DNA of 48,957 bases from Promethearchaeota archaeon (GTDB lineage: Archaea > Asgardarchaeota > Lokiarchaeia > Sigyniarchaeales > SOKP01), in assembly GCA_016840085.1 (NCBI GenBank), contig JAEOTA010000027.1, positions 1 through 48,957 on the forward strand. Direction: 5' to 3'. The notes below the pieces were generated by a model. That model was given only the letters and a program-made list of their open reading frames with translations. It was not told the origin of the DNA and searched no databases. A program made the position numbers and the translations under genes. Shown in pieces: positions 25,614 through 33,823 of the stretch (position 1 is the stretch's first letter; every line of letters starts with the position of its first letter).

Positions 25614-26603
25614 TTATAATAAAAGTTCAAATAAATCTTTTGCTTTTGGTTGAATTTTGCACAGTTTACTATATCTCCTCAGAATCCACCAACAACTAAC
25701 GCAGTAAGTAGTACAATAATCTCCTTTAAAATCCTGCATCCTTTTGCGAGCAATTTTATCGATAACATCAGTACGCCCCATCCATCCTGTTCCACCACCA
25801 CAACACCAATGCGGTACATCTAAAACAGTATAACCGGATTGTTCCAAAATATTATTTACAAATTTTTCAACATCTTTTCTACTGCGATTCATAAGTTGGC
25901 ATAAATGCTGTATACTTACTGATCCTGATTTTTTAGTTTCTGATGGTTTTAAATAATCCGATACATATTTAATTTCAATATCTTTATTCATTTCTGGCTT
26001 ATAATACGTTTTATATAAATAATAACATGCAGGACAAAGGCAAATTATTCTTTTATAATTATTAAAAATCTCAATATTTTCTTTTTTACATATTTCAAAC
26101 TCTTTTTTTAAGCCACCTGCTAATAAATGCCAACCACAACAAATTTCTGTGTCTAATGTTGTGAAGTTAATCTTTTGTTTTAGGAGATATTGAAGCGCAT
26201 GCTCAGTATATTTCGGGATTCTAATTGTTGATAGGCAGCCCATAAAGAAAAGAGTATCAGATTTTTCTGGTATTTCTTTAGGTTTATTGATTCGCATTTT
26301 ATTAGTGGGATATGGTGTCCGATATTTTTCAAAATATTCGATCATTTCATCCTTTTCACTAAAAGTATTACCATCTTCGATAAACTTTTGTTTTAGCAGA
26401 AATCTTTCAGTTTCAGTTTCACATTCTCCACAATGAACACAATTGTAGAGTTTTTTATAAAATTCTTGAGTAAATCTACTACTCTCTTTATTTGTAATTA
26501 ATTCCTTAACTTCTTTATCAGTAAGGAAATTATCTGGATCAACTTCATCAGTAGGATAATTTTTTCTTCCTTTTATTCTTTCTTTCATAGTTAGGTCAAT
26601 CAA
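25614..26603 (-). CDS. CCG-domain iron-sulfur protein (HdrB/HdrD/GlpC-like)
   Basis: A 329-residue protein with two CCG domains: FFMGCLSTIRIPKY with CCGWHLLAGG and CLCPACYYLYK, then HLCQLMNRSR with CCGGGTGWMG and YCVSCWWILRRYSK. Such domains bind the noncubane cluster used by heterodisulfide reductase and related enzymes. The N-terminal ferredoxin region is degenerate: only CVHCGEC (Cys55, 58, 61) remains, with no fourth cysteine nearby and no second set. It probably reduces a disulfide or links a flavoprotein to an electron pool. A related protein with complete ferredoxin sites is at 44526. It stands upstream of the TrxR set with a 183-base gap. Confidence 0.8.
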   Translation of the reverse strand: MIDLTMKERIKGRKNYPTDEVDPDNFLTDKEVKELITNKESSRFTQEFYKKLYNCVHCGECETETERFLLKQKFIEDGNTFSEKDEMIEYFEKYRTPYPTNKMRINKPKEIPEKSDTLFFMGCLSTIRIPKYTEHALQYLLKQKINFTTLDTEICCGWHLLAGGLKKEFEICKKENIEIFNNYKRIICLCPACYYLYKTYYKPEMNKDIEIKYVSDYLKPSETKKSGSVSIQHLCQLMNRSRKDVEKFVNNILEQSGYTVLDVPHWCCGGGTGWMGRTDVIDKIARKRMQDFKGDYCTTYCVSCWWILRRYSKLCKIQPKAKDLFELLL

Positions 26604-26694
26604 ATAGAATTGATTTTATTTAGTAAAAGCATCCTTTCAGGTTTATATGTTTTAACTTTTTAATACTTACAGATAAAGAAAAAAAAGAGATAAT

Positions 26695-26850
26695 TTAGTC
26701 CTTTTTAAGTTTGACATTTGTTCTTTGAACCCCAACTTCCTTATTGCTTGGCATAGGAGTTCCACAGTGGTCTCTTAGCCTTTCATTTTCCTTAAAGGCG
26801 TGATCAAGTTCTTCTTCTAATTCCTCATCAGTCAATTCTTTGTCTGACAT
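26695..26850 (-). CDS. 51-residue acidic protein of unknown function
   Basis: ATG to TAA frame of 51 codons. The first half is acidic and helical (KELTDEELEEELDHAFKENE), then DHCGTPMPSNKEVG and a basic tail. It has one cysteine. The codon pattern looks coding, and no other frame competes. It lies upstream of the CCG-domain gene on the same strand. No family is recognised. Upstream DNA is A/T-rich without a clear Shine-Dalgarno site, so confidence is moderate. Confidence 0.5.
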   Translation of the reverse strand: MSDKELTDEELEEELDHAFKENERLRDHCGTPMPSNKEVGVQRTNVKLKKD

Positions 26851-26969
26851 ATTTAACAAAGAGGAACAGCATTATTTAAAAATTAAGATTATGAAATATA
26901 CAAAGTCGATTATACAATTATTTTTAATACAAAAAAACAAGAAATAAAATGTTATAATTTAAAAAATTA

Positions 26970-27338
26970 CTATTTTTTAGATTTCAAATATTCAATAACA
27001 GCATTCTCTTTTTCAATTGGACGCCTTTCAGGAACATTTATATAATCTATACCTTTATCATAGAAATTAAGACTCATATAAAGATTACAATAACAAGCCC
27101 CAAATTCTTTTATATCTTCAGGTGCATAATCACAAGGACATATAAGATCTCTGTCTAAATCTCTTTTCCCACTCGCAAGCCTACATGGGCATGATTGATA
27201 ACCATAATTGTTCTTGTTATTTACTAATCCATCAATTAATTCATTGAGGGTTTGTCCATCCTTATTTAAAATCCAATTATTTTTTTCAGCAACTTGCTTT
27301 ACATATTTATTCATACCTTCAATTGTTTCCATTTCCAT
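26970..27338 (-). CDS. ferredoxin:thioredoxin-reductase-like catalytic subunit
   Basis: A 122-residue homologue of the FTR beta (catalytic) chain, which uses a [4Fe-4S] cluster beside a redox disulfide to pass ferredoxin electrons to a thioredoxin-type protein. The three signatures are present: CPCRLASGKRD (50-52), CPCDYAP (67-69) and GACYCNLYMS (82-84). The intervals are 14 and 12 residues instead of the 16 and 8 known from plant FTR, and CHC is CYC. No FTR alpha subunit is nearby. AGGTGAT precedes the start. A glutaredoxin gene ends 9 bases upstream, so the two are co-transcribed and the glutaredoxin is the likely substrate. Confidence 0.88.
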   Translation of the reverse strand: MEMETIEGMNKYVKQVAEKNNWILNKDGQTLNELIDGLVNNKNNYGYQSCPCRLASGKRDLDRDLICPCDYAPEDIKEFGACYCNLYMSLNFYDKGIDYINVPERRPIEKENAVIEYLKSKK

Positions 27339-27347
27339 TAAATCACC

Positions 27348-27677
27348 TTATTTTTTTAATAATTCTTTATATTTTTCTGGATTATATCCAATTACATGCC
27401 CTTTTTCACATACAAGAAAAGGATATGAAATTCTGGATTGATATTTTGATCTGAGGTACTCTATGATTTTTGCCTTGTCATTTGGATCAATTCTATCGAC
27501 ATCTATATATCTATATTTCATATTGTTATCCTTCAAGAAACTTTTGCACTTTTTACACCACATACAAGTAGACAATGTGAACACTAAGATATTTTCTTCA
27601 ATACTTTTTTCACCATCGACTTCTTTTACATGCCTTTCAATTAGTTCTTCAGCCGACATAATTATATTTTTTCCCAT
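27348..27677 (-). CDS. glutaredoxin-like protein, partner of the FTR-like subunit
   Basis: A 109-residue thioredoxin-fold protein with CMWC (Cys38, Cys41) plus an extra Cys44 and Cys at SYPFLVC. NILVFTLSTCMWCKKCKSFL is the first strand and active-site helix, and ISYPFLV carries the cis-proline. Residues 1-27 are an added N-terminal segment. It is first in a two-gene unit with the FTR-like gene. Ferredoxin-dependent reduction of this glutaredoxin is inferred from the pairing. Confidence 0.88.
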   Translation of the reverse strand: MGKNIIMSAEELIERHVKEVDGEKSIEENILVFTLSTCMWCKKCKSFLKDNNMKYRYIDVDRIDPNDKAKIIEYLRSKYQSRISYPFLVCEKGHVIGYNPEKYKELLKK

Positions 27678-27895
27678 TTAATATTGAAATTTTTATATTG
27701 TTTCTTATTTTAAATTACAATTTTAGTTTTTAAAAATGTAGTTATTCAAGAAAAGAACCGTAAAAAATAAGAATATATTGCTAATAATTTATTAAAAAGT
27801 CCTTAGATTAGAAATATAAATAAAGCAAATATTGTTTAGTTTATATTTTTATAAACTATTTTAAGCCTTTTTTTAAATTATAGAATATAGACAAA

Positions 27896-27906
27896 TTATT
27901 TATATT
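27896..27906 (+). promoter_or_regulatory. TATA box of a leaderless gene
   Basis: TTATTTATATT is centred about 26 bases before ATG 27928, with no Shine-Dalgarno site between. That distance puts the transcription start at or next to the ATG, the usual arrangement of leaderless archaeal genes. Confidence 0.5.
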
Positions 27907-27927
27907 TCTCTATAATATCTTTTAATT

Positions 27928-28224
27928 ATGGCTGAATCAAATATTCCTATTGTGATAACAAAAGAAGGATGTCATCGTTGCCATGAATTAAAAGAATGGC
28001 TAAGAGAGAATGATGTCCATTACATAGAAAGAGATATTGATGACGAGGAATTTGTCCACGAATTACTAGAAGATAATAATTTTCTAAAAACCTTTTGTGA
28101 TGCAGATGGATGTATTATAAATACTCCTGCGGTATTACATAAAGGAAAATATTGGTTTAAAGAACTCTGGGGGATAAATGGACTCAGAATCAAGGAAGCG
28201 AAGAAATTATTTGGTAAAAAATAA
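27928..28224 (+). CDS. glutaredoxin/NrdH-like thioredoxin-fold protein
   Basis: A 98-residue protein with redox motif CHRC (Cys15, Cys18) after the strand IPIVITKEG, a second strand VHYIERDIDD and the cis-proline segment INTPAVLHKGKYW. Two further cysteines occur between (FCDADGC). It is likely a thiol-disulfide carrier. The gene points away from the FTR-glutaredoxin pair and appears leaderless behind a TATA box, so it is controlled separately. Confidence 0.85.
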   Translation: MAESNIPIVITKEGCHRCHELKEWLRENDVHYIERDIDDEEFVHELLEDNNFLKTFCDADGCIINTPAVLHKGKYWFKELWGINGLRIKEAKKLFGKK

Positions 28225-28292
28225 TTTTTATTCTAAAATATAATCATTTAATTTTTTTCCAAGTAAATTTTTTGTCTATAACATATAAATGT

Positions 28293-28871
28293 TTAAGCTT
28301 TATAGTAAGAATAATCACGTTTTGCTCTCAGGTATTTTTTTATTGAAGCAATTGTAAACGATACTAATGCGAAAGATGAAATAACTAAAAATATTGTTTC
28401 CATATTGGAAGGATGTTTATCATCTTTTGGAAAAAAATGAAATAATCCATGTGTCGTAAAATAATATTCATATCGATTGTAATTATTTTCCCATGATACA
28501 TTATATTTACCAGGTTTCATGACCCATGACCTTGCATCATATATCATTTTTTCATACATCAAATATCCAACAATTCTATAGTCAAAAGTGTAATTTTTAC
28601 CTGAATTTTGATGTGTGAATGTAATATTACCAACTACATCATCATATATAATAGTTGGAAAATAACCTATAACCAAGATTACATATCTATTTGGTAATAA
28701 ATAATTAGGCGGGACATTTATGACCATTTCGCCCGAAGCTGGTCCACCTCTTTGCCTCCAAACCAGTCTTGAACGCACTGAGAGAACAAATACTAACTGA
28801 GCGATTCCGATAGAAAGTAATAGAATTGAGATGAGTATACCTTTTCTGAATGCAATTTTTGGGGCAGACAT
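28293..28871 (-). CDS. membrane-anchored extracytoplasmic protein of unknown function
   Basis: A 192-residue protein with an N-terminal membrane segment (GILISILLLSIGIAQLVFVL, about 15-34) and a second near the C-terminus (IFLVISSFALVSFTIASIKK). The roughly 115 residues between them are beta-rich and aromatic (GKYNVSWENNYNRYEYYF), so they probably form a small beta-sandwich outside the cell. The ends are basic, consistent with both termini inside. No family is recognised. It is flanked by a thioredoxin-fold gene and an iron-sulfur flavoprotein gene, with no clear operon. Confidence 0.65.
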   Translation of the reverse strand: MSAPKIAFRKGILISILLLSIGIAQLVFVLSVRSRLVWRQRGGPASGEMVINVPPNYLLPNRYVILVIGYFPTIIYDDVVGNITFTHQNSGKNYTFDYRIVGYLMYEKMIYDARSWVMKPGKYNVSWENNYNRYEYYFTTHGLFHFFPKDDKHPSNMETIFLVISSFALVSFTIASIKKYLRAKRDYSYYKA

Positions 28872-28978
28872 TTACTTTTCTTTTCTTTTTCAATTAGATT
28901 CTAATTTTCATTACAAAATAATTTGAGGTTTTTTAAATTTTCTAATTTAGTTACAAAATAACTCAATTTTGTGAAATA

Positions 28979-29578
28979 TTAATCTTTAAATTCTGCCATT
29001 CTTTTGATGACTTTTCTAATTGATTTTAAGCCCTCTTTATCAGATTCAATACCTTTCAACCCTAAATCTTTACTCCATAAGCTTGCACCCAAATTTGCTC
29101 CAAAAGCACCACCAGATACAATTATAACATGATTCTGTTGAAAGAAATCTAAAATACTTCTTATAGCGATTTCCTGTCCTCCATTTCTATCACCACCTAT
29201 AGCTAATGCTCCGCCAATTTTGTTTTTAAATACATTAGGATTTTTCGCGACCATAGCACGACATCGATCCATAACTGTCTTTAATTGACCTGATAAATTA
29301 CCTTGAAACACAGGAGTGCCTAAAAGGAGGAATTTGGCTTGCTCTAATATATTATAAAGAATTTCCATGTCATCTTTATTGACACACCCCCTTTGTTCTC
29401 GAACACAGTAATCGCAATGAAGACAAAAATTAATTTTTTTATTTCTAACACTCCAAAACTCTATATCAAATCCATATTTTTCAGCAGCATATTTTAACGC
29501 ATATTGAACCGCATATTCAGTTCCCTGATTTCTTGGACTTCCACATATTCCAAGCAATCGATTCATCTTTTCTACCAT
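28979..29578 (-). CDS. NADPH-dependent FMN reductase / iron-sulfur flavoprotein
   Basis: A 199-residue flavodoxin-fold protein. The FMN phosphate loop is GICGSPRNQGTEYAV, followed by the cluster motif CLHCDYCVREQRGC (CxxCxxCx6C) typical of archaeal iron-sulfur flavoproteins, and FLLLGTPVFQGNLSGQLKTV around the flavin. GGALAIGGDRNGGQE continues the fold. Members pass electrons between ferredoxin and acceptors such as oxygen or peroxide. The gene is monocistronic and divergent from the HTH_10 regulator at 29665, 86 bases away, which might control it. Confidence 0.9.
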   Translation of the reverse strand: MVEKMNRLLGICGSPRNQGTEYAVQYALKYAAEKYGFDIEFWSVRNKKINFCLHCDYCVREQRGCVNKDDMEILYNILEQAKFLLLGTPVFQGNLSGQLKTVMDRCRAMVAKNPNVFKNKIGGALAIGGDRNGGQEIAIRSILDFFQQNHVIIVSGGAFGANLGASLWSKDLGLKGIESDKEGLKSIRKVIKRMAEFKD

Positions 29579-29664
29579 AATATTCTATTTAACTTGTTTT
29601 TATTAATAATTAATCATTATTCTATAAAATAAAGTTATAAAATCTTATTTACTAATATTTAAAA

Positions 29665-30318
29665 ATGGATTCAAGTAAGCCAAGTTTAGCACGTATAAAA
29701 ATCAAATTTCCGGATCAAATATGGATTTCAGAGATATTTACAAAATTCCACGATATCCGAATGGAGATCATCAACTTTTTACCTTATGACCTTGAAAAAT
29801 CAATTGGAAATGCTGTTATAGAAATTATGCACTACGATGTAGACTCTGTATTACAAGTAATTAAAAATCATTCCTCTGTTTTTGAATTTAGTGTGTTAGA
29901 AAGAGAAGTGAATAAGGTTAAATTTAATGTCAAGACAAAAGATCCCTACTTATTGTATGGAGTTATAAAATGTGGCGTTCTAGTAAATTTCCCTGTCAGT
30001 GTTAGAGAAGGATATGCATATTGGAGATTGGTATCAACAAGAGAAAGAATAGATGAGTTATTGACTCTTTTTGAAAATAAAAATATTAACTTTGAATTAC
30101 TAAGAATTGGTAATTCCCCTTATGGACTTGATGAAGATAAATTCAAATTAAGTCTAGAAGAATCAAAAGTTTTAGATAAAGCAATAAATCTTGGATTTTT
30201 TGAAGTGCCCAGAAGTATTTCACTTGAGGAATTAGCAAATAAATTAGGGAAGTCAAAATCAGCATTATCAGTAATGCTAAGAAAAATAATTAAAAAAAAG
30301 ATTGTTTTTGAATCTTAA
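29665..30318 (+). CDS. HTH_10 (bacterio-opsin activator-like) regulator
   Basis: A 217-residue archaeal regulator. The last 50 residues are the HTH_10 domain: KAINLGFFEVPRSISLEELA then NKLGKSKSALSVMLRKIIKK. Residues 1-160 form the two-part sensor region seen in Bat-like proteins, here without recognisable GAF or PAS motifs. It diverges from the iron-sulfur flavoprotein gene and converges on the enoyl-CoA hydratase gene. Its signal is unknown. Confidence 0.9.
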   Translation: MDSSKPSLARIKIKFPDQIWISEIFTKFHDIRMEIINFLPYDLEKSIGNAVIEIMHYDVDSVLQVIKNHSSVFEFSVLEREVNKVKFNVKTKDPYLLYGVIKCGVLVNFPVSVREGYAYWRLVSTRERIDELLTLFENKNINFELLRIGNSPYGLDEDKFKLSLEESKVLDKAINLGFFEVPRSISLEELANKLGKSKSALSVMLRKIIKKKIVFES

Positions 30319-30351
30319 ATTCTATAATTTCTAACTAGAATATTCAATCTA

Positions 30352-31137
30352 TTAATTACCTTTATATTTTCCCTGTCGTTTTTCAAAAAAGGCAGATATA
30401 CCCTCCTTTAGATCTTCTGTATTATAAGTTAAATTTACTTGATCCATATCCATGTGCATAATGGCTTGATCCAATGCAGCACTAATATGATTAATACTTT
30501 TCTTAATCATTTGAGCTGAAATTGGAGGCATTTCAGCATATTTTTTAGCTATTTCAAGAGCACGTTCTATTAATTTCTCTCGAGGAACAATCTCACTTAA
30601 GAAACCCCATTTTAATAGCGTTTGGGCATCATTATTTCGCCCCAAAATCACCATTTCCTTAGTATAAGTAGGACCAATTAAATGAACTATAATTGGAAGA
30701 ATAGTCCAACTTAAACTCATTCCTAATCTGGCCTCTGGGAAGCCTGCCATGCAATTTTCATCCCCTATACGAAAATCTAAAGCTCCAACAATACACGCGC
30801 CCCCACCAAATGCTCCACCATTTATAGCAGCAATTGTAATTTGATCCATCATATGGAGTTTCCGTACCATACGTGGACCTGATTGGCTAGCTCTTTGTCT
30901 TTCAAGAAAAGTTTTTGCTGTTGATCGTTCTGTTAAGTCTCTTCCACCACAAAAATGCTTTCCCGCACCAGTAAATATAACTACACGTGTGTCAACATCA
31001 TTGTGAAAATCTTCAGTAATACATTCAATTTCATTCATTAAAGCAGAAGTTAATGTATTAAGCTTTTCAGGGCGATTCAAAGTGACAATTGCTATATTAT
31101 CATCCCGTTTTTCTACAATAAGATTTTTATATTCCAT
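30352..31137 (-). CDS. enoyl-CoA hydratase/isomerase family protein
   Basis: A crotonase-fold protein of about 261 residues. Signatures: VTLNRPEKLNTLTSALM, VVIFTGAGKHFCGGRDL (oxyanion-hole strand), INGGAFGGGACIVGALDFR and AGFPEARLGMSLSW. The second catalytic glutamate (FPE) is kept, but the first, which in hydratases lies in GGGCE, is replaced (GGGACI). That suggests an isomerase, thioesterase or other crotonase-fold activity rather than simple hydration. ATG 31137 is preferred over the TTG three codons earlier; TTTATAG lies about 38 bases upstream, implying a very short leader. Confidence 0.9.
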   Translation of the reverse strand: MEYKNLIVEKRDDNIAIVTLNRPEKLNTLTSALMNEIECITEDFHNDVDTRVVIFTGAGKHFCGGRDLTERSTAKTFLERQRASQSGPRMVRKLHMMDQITIAAINGGAFGGGACIVGALDFRIGDENCMAGFPEARLGMSLSWTILPIIVHLIGPTYTKEMVILGRNNDAQTLLKWGFLSEIVPREKLIERALEIAKKYAEMPPISAQMIKKSINHISAALDQAIMHMDMDQVNLTYNTEDLKEGISAFFEKRQGKYKGN

Positions 31138-31291
31138 AACTAACAACTTTGAAATTAATTTTTAAAAATCTATAAATGGAAAATCATTATTAACTTAAAA
31201 CCTATTTCTTAGAATTCTAAATATACAAATATTTCATGAATATTGGGTTTTAATGTAAGAAAATTTATGAAAAAATAGTATATTATAAATT

Positions 31292-32122
31292 TTATATCCA
31301 TTCTTCTTTTAAAATATCGCCTTGTAAACTTATGACAATATACTTTATAGGTACTTTACGGCTTGCTCTTTTTGTTGCTTCTTGTGTTAATGCTAATAAA
31401 CCTGAACAACAGGGAACTTCCATAGTAGCAACAGTTAAAGTATTAATCTTAGCATCGTCAATCAAAGATTTAATTTTTTCAATGTAAATATCTCGACCAT
31501 GGTCAAGTTTAGGACAAGCAATCGCGATAGATTTATGCTTTAAAAGGTCCCTATGAAAATCACCATAGGAGTATGCAACACAATCTGCAGAGAGCAATAC
31601 ATCTGCTCCTTGATAATAAGGTGCTATTGGGGATATTAAATGCATTTGAACAGGCCATTGTCGTAAGGCTGAAGATATCTTTCCAAGAGTATCAATTTCT
31701 CCTTTCACATCATCAAAGACCATTGTTTGAGCAGAAGGGCATCCACAAGGTAGTCTATCTTCAGTTAGAAGATGTTCTTCATGAGTTTCAATAATTATTT
31801 CATTTTGTTTTAATGATTCTAAATGATTCTCAACAGCCTCTTCATCAAATTCTAATGCTTCTCTTTCTATAATTTCAAGGGCTCCTTCAGGACATTCACC
31901 TATACAAGCACCCAGCCCATCGCAAAAAACGTCGTTTACTACTCTTGCTTTTCCATCAGTTATTTTTAAAGCTCCTTCAGCACACGCTACGACACAGTGT
32001 CCACATCCAGTGCAAAGATCCTCATCAATCTTTATTATTTTTCTTTTAACTTTATTTTGTAATTTTGCTTCAGTCATATTTGAATCAAATGGAGATAGCA
32101 ATATATTTTTGATTTCGAACAT
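31292..32122 (-). CDS. dicluster ferredoxin-domain protein
   Basis: A 276-residue protein. Residues about 28-85 bind two [4Fe-4S] clusters: CTGCGHCVVAC and CDGLGACIGEC with the second set slightly expanded. The rest contains further cysteines in LPCGCPSAQ, ADCVAYSYGDFH, IACPKLDHG and MEVPCCSGL, a pattern seen in ferredoxin-like proteins linked to hybrid-cluster proteins and other anaerobic oxidoreductases. It probably relays electrons, perhaps with an extra cluster. The start is either ATG 32122 or ATG 32077, which would remove 15 uncertain residues. It is divergent from the FAD oxidoreductase gene. Confidence 0.85.
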   Translation of the reverse strand: MFEIKNILLSPFDSNMTEAKLQNKVKRKIIKIDEDLCTGCGHCVVACAEGALKITDGKARVVNDVFCDGLGACIGECPEGALEIIEREALEFDEEAVENHLESLKQNEIIIETHEEHLLTEDRLPCGCPSAQTMVFDDVKGEIDTLGKISSALRQWPVQMHLISPIAPYYQGADVLLSADCVAYSYGDFHRDLLKHKSIAIACPKLDHGRDIYIEKIKSLIDDAKINTLTVATMEVPCCSGLLALTQEATKRASRKVPIKYIVISLQGDILKEEWI

Positions 32123-32200
32123 GTTCTCTTTAGCTTAATTTGTTAAAATTTAGGATTCATAATAAAAACTTTAAAATAAAATGAATAAACTATAATTTTT

Positions 32201-33547
32201 ATGAAAGTGGTTATAATTGGCAATAATGTTGCTGGAACATTTTCTGCTCAAAATATTAGAAATCTTAATGAAGATGTAGAAATTGAACTTTATACTCAAG
32301 AAAAATTCCCTTATTATACAAGAATAAATTTACCTGAGTTGATATCTGAAAAAATATCTATTGAGGATTTAATTGTCTTTAAAGATAATTGGTATAAATC
32401 TAAGAATTTAAAACTACACTTAAATAAAAAAGTAAATAAAATTAATCCACAAAACAAAACTATTTCCATTGAAGAAAAAGACGAACTCATATCTTATGAT
32501 AAGCTAATTCTTGCATTAGGAAGCACTCCAAATATTCCTCCTATTAAAAATGCTGTAGTAATGAAAAATGATAAAAAAGGTGTATTTACTCTACGAAGTA
32601 TTGATGATGCCTTAGAAATTAAAGATTATATTAAAAATCCTGATGTGAACAAAGCTATTATCATAGGTGGTGGATTATTAGGGCTAGAACTTGCCAATCA
32701 AATAAAAGATTGCAATTTAGAGACTACAGTTGTTGAATTTTTTCCTCAATTACTGCCTAGACAACTAGATATTGAATGCGGCATTATGTTAAAAGAAGAA
32801 ATTGAAAGTCGCGGAATTGAGGTTGTACTAAATGCAACTACAGAGGAAATCTTAGGAGACGGAAAAGTAATTGGAATTAAGTTAAAAGGAGGAGAGCAAT
32901 ATGATGCCGATATTGTATTAATCCAAGCGGGTATAAGACCTACTATTGATTTAGCTAAAAAGGCTAATATTGAAACAAATAGGGGAATAATTGTAAATGA
33001 ATTCTTAGAAACTAGTGAAATTGATATATTCGCTATTGGAGATTGCATAGAATACAAAAATCAAATTTATGGTATCATTCCAGCTTGTATGGAACAATCA
33101 AAAATAGTAGCCACTTCTGTATTTGGAACTAAAAATGTAGAGTATAAAGGAACTACACCTAAAAATACACTTAAGATAATGGGTTTAGATTTAACATCAA
33201 TAGGAGTAATAGAACCATCTAAAGAACCAAGCGGAGGTTGGGAAATTCTAAGAAAAGCAGATAAAAAAGACTGCTGTTACCAGAAACTTGTGGTGAAAGA
33301 TAATAAACTCAAAGGAGCAATTTTATTTGGAGAAACTAAAGCAATATCTTTTATCTATAATAAAATGGAACAAAATGTCTCTAAAGAAGAACTCAGGAAG
33401 TTATTAGAGTTATATGTTTATGAATGTGAAAATTGTGGTGCTAAATATGATGAGGTTACAATGGATGTATTATTTAAAGATTTACCTGATGACTGGAAAT
33501 GCAATTGTGGTGCTTTGAAAACTAAATTTAAAAAAATGAATGATTGA
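32201..33547 (+). CDS. FAD-dependent NAD(P)H oxidoreductase with C-terminal rubredoxin-like domain
   Basis: A 448-residue flavoprotein of the NADH:rubredoxin reductase/nitrite reductase large-subunit type. FAD motif VVIIGNNVAG, the ATG-like LALGSTPN, NAD motif AIIIGGGLLGLELA and the second FAD motif IDIFAIGDCIEY are present. Residues about 407-440 form a rubredoxin-like tail: YECENCGAKYDE (Cys409, Cys412), LPDDWKCNCGAL (Cys434, Cys436). The second knuckle is CxC rather than CxxC. It should move electrons from NAD(P)H to rubredoxin and so to the flavodiiron protein and reductases nearby. A free rubredoxin-like gene starts 42 bases downstream. Confidence 0.9.
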   Translation: MKVVIIGNNVAGTFSAQNIRNLNEDVEIELYTQEKFPYYTRINLPELISEKISIEDLIVFKDNWYKSKNLKLHLNKKVNKINPQNKTISIEEKDELISYDKLILALGSTPNIPPIKNAVVMKNDKKGVFTLRSIDDALEIKDYIKNPDVNKAIIIGGGLLGLELANQIKDCNLETTVVEFFPQLLPRQLDIECGIMLKEEIESRGIEVVLNATTEEILGDGKVIGIKLKGGEQYDADIVLIQAGIRPTIDLAKKANIETNRGIIVNEFLETSEIDIFAIGDCIEYKNQIYGIIPACMEQSKIVATSVFGTKNVEYKGTTPKNTLKIMGLDLTSIGVIEPSKEPSGGWEILRKADKKDCCYQKLVVKDNKLKGAILFGETKAISFIYNKMEQNVSKEELRKLLELYVYECENCGAKYDEVTMDVLFKDLPDDWKCNCGALKTKFKKMND

Positions 33548-33589
33548 ATATGACTTTTAAACGTTTTAGAATAAAATAGAGATGATAAA

Positions 33590-33736
33590 ATGACAATACA
33601 TAGATGTAAAAGATGTAATTTTCTTTATATTGATGAAGAGCAGAAATTTCAGTTTGAAAAACTAGACGATTCTTGGAAATGTCCAAAATGTCGCTCTTCA
33701 AAAAAATTCTTCGTTAAAAAAGATGTATCAAAATAA
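33590..33736 (+). CDS. small rubredoxin-like protein (48 aa)
   Basis: ATG frame of 48 codons with GAGATGAT just upstream. Cysteine knuckles are HRCKRCNFLY (Cys6, Cys9) and DSWKCPKCRSS (Cys31, Cys34), with the tryptophan before the second knuckle as in rubredoxins. The GY.YD core is reduced to FLYID and the tail is basic, so it is a divergent rubredoxin or a zinc ribbon. It follows the rubredoxin-tailed oxidoreductase closely on the same strand, so an electron-carrier role is the better guess. Confidence 0.75.
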   Translation: MTIHRCKRCNFLYIDEEQKFQFEKLDDSWKCPKCRSSKKFFVKKDVSK

Positions 33737-33823
33737 TTTTGAAAAAACCATTACATATAAAAATTGAGATGTCTAATTTTTATCTAATTTAATTTATTTA
33801 ATCATAAAAATTAGTGATTCCTT

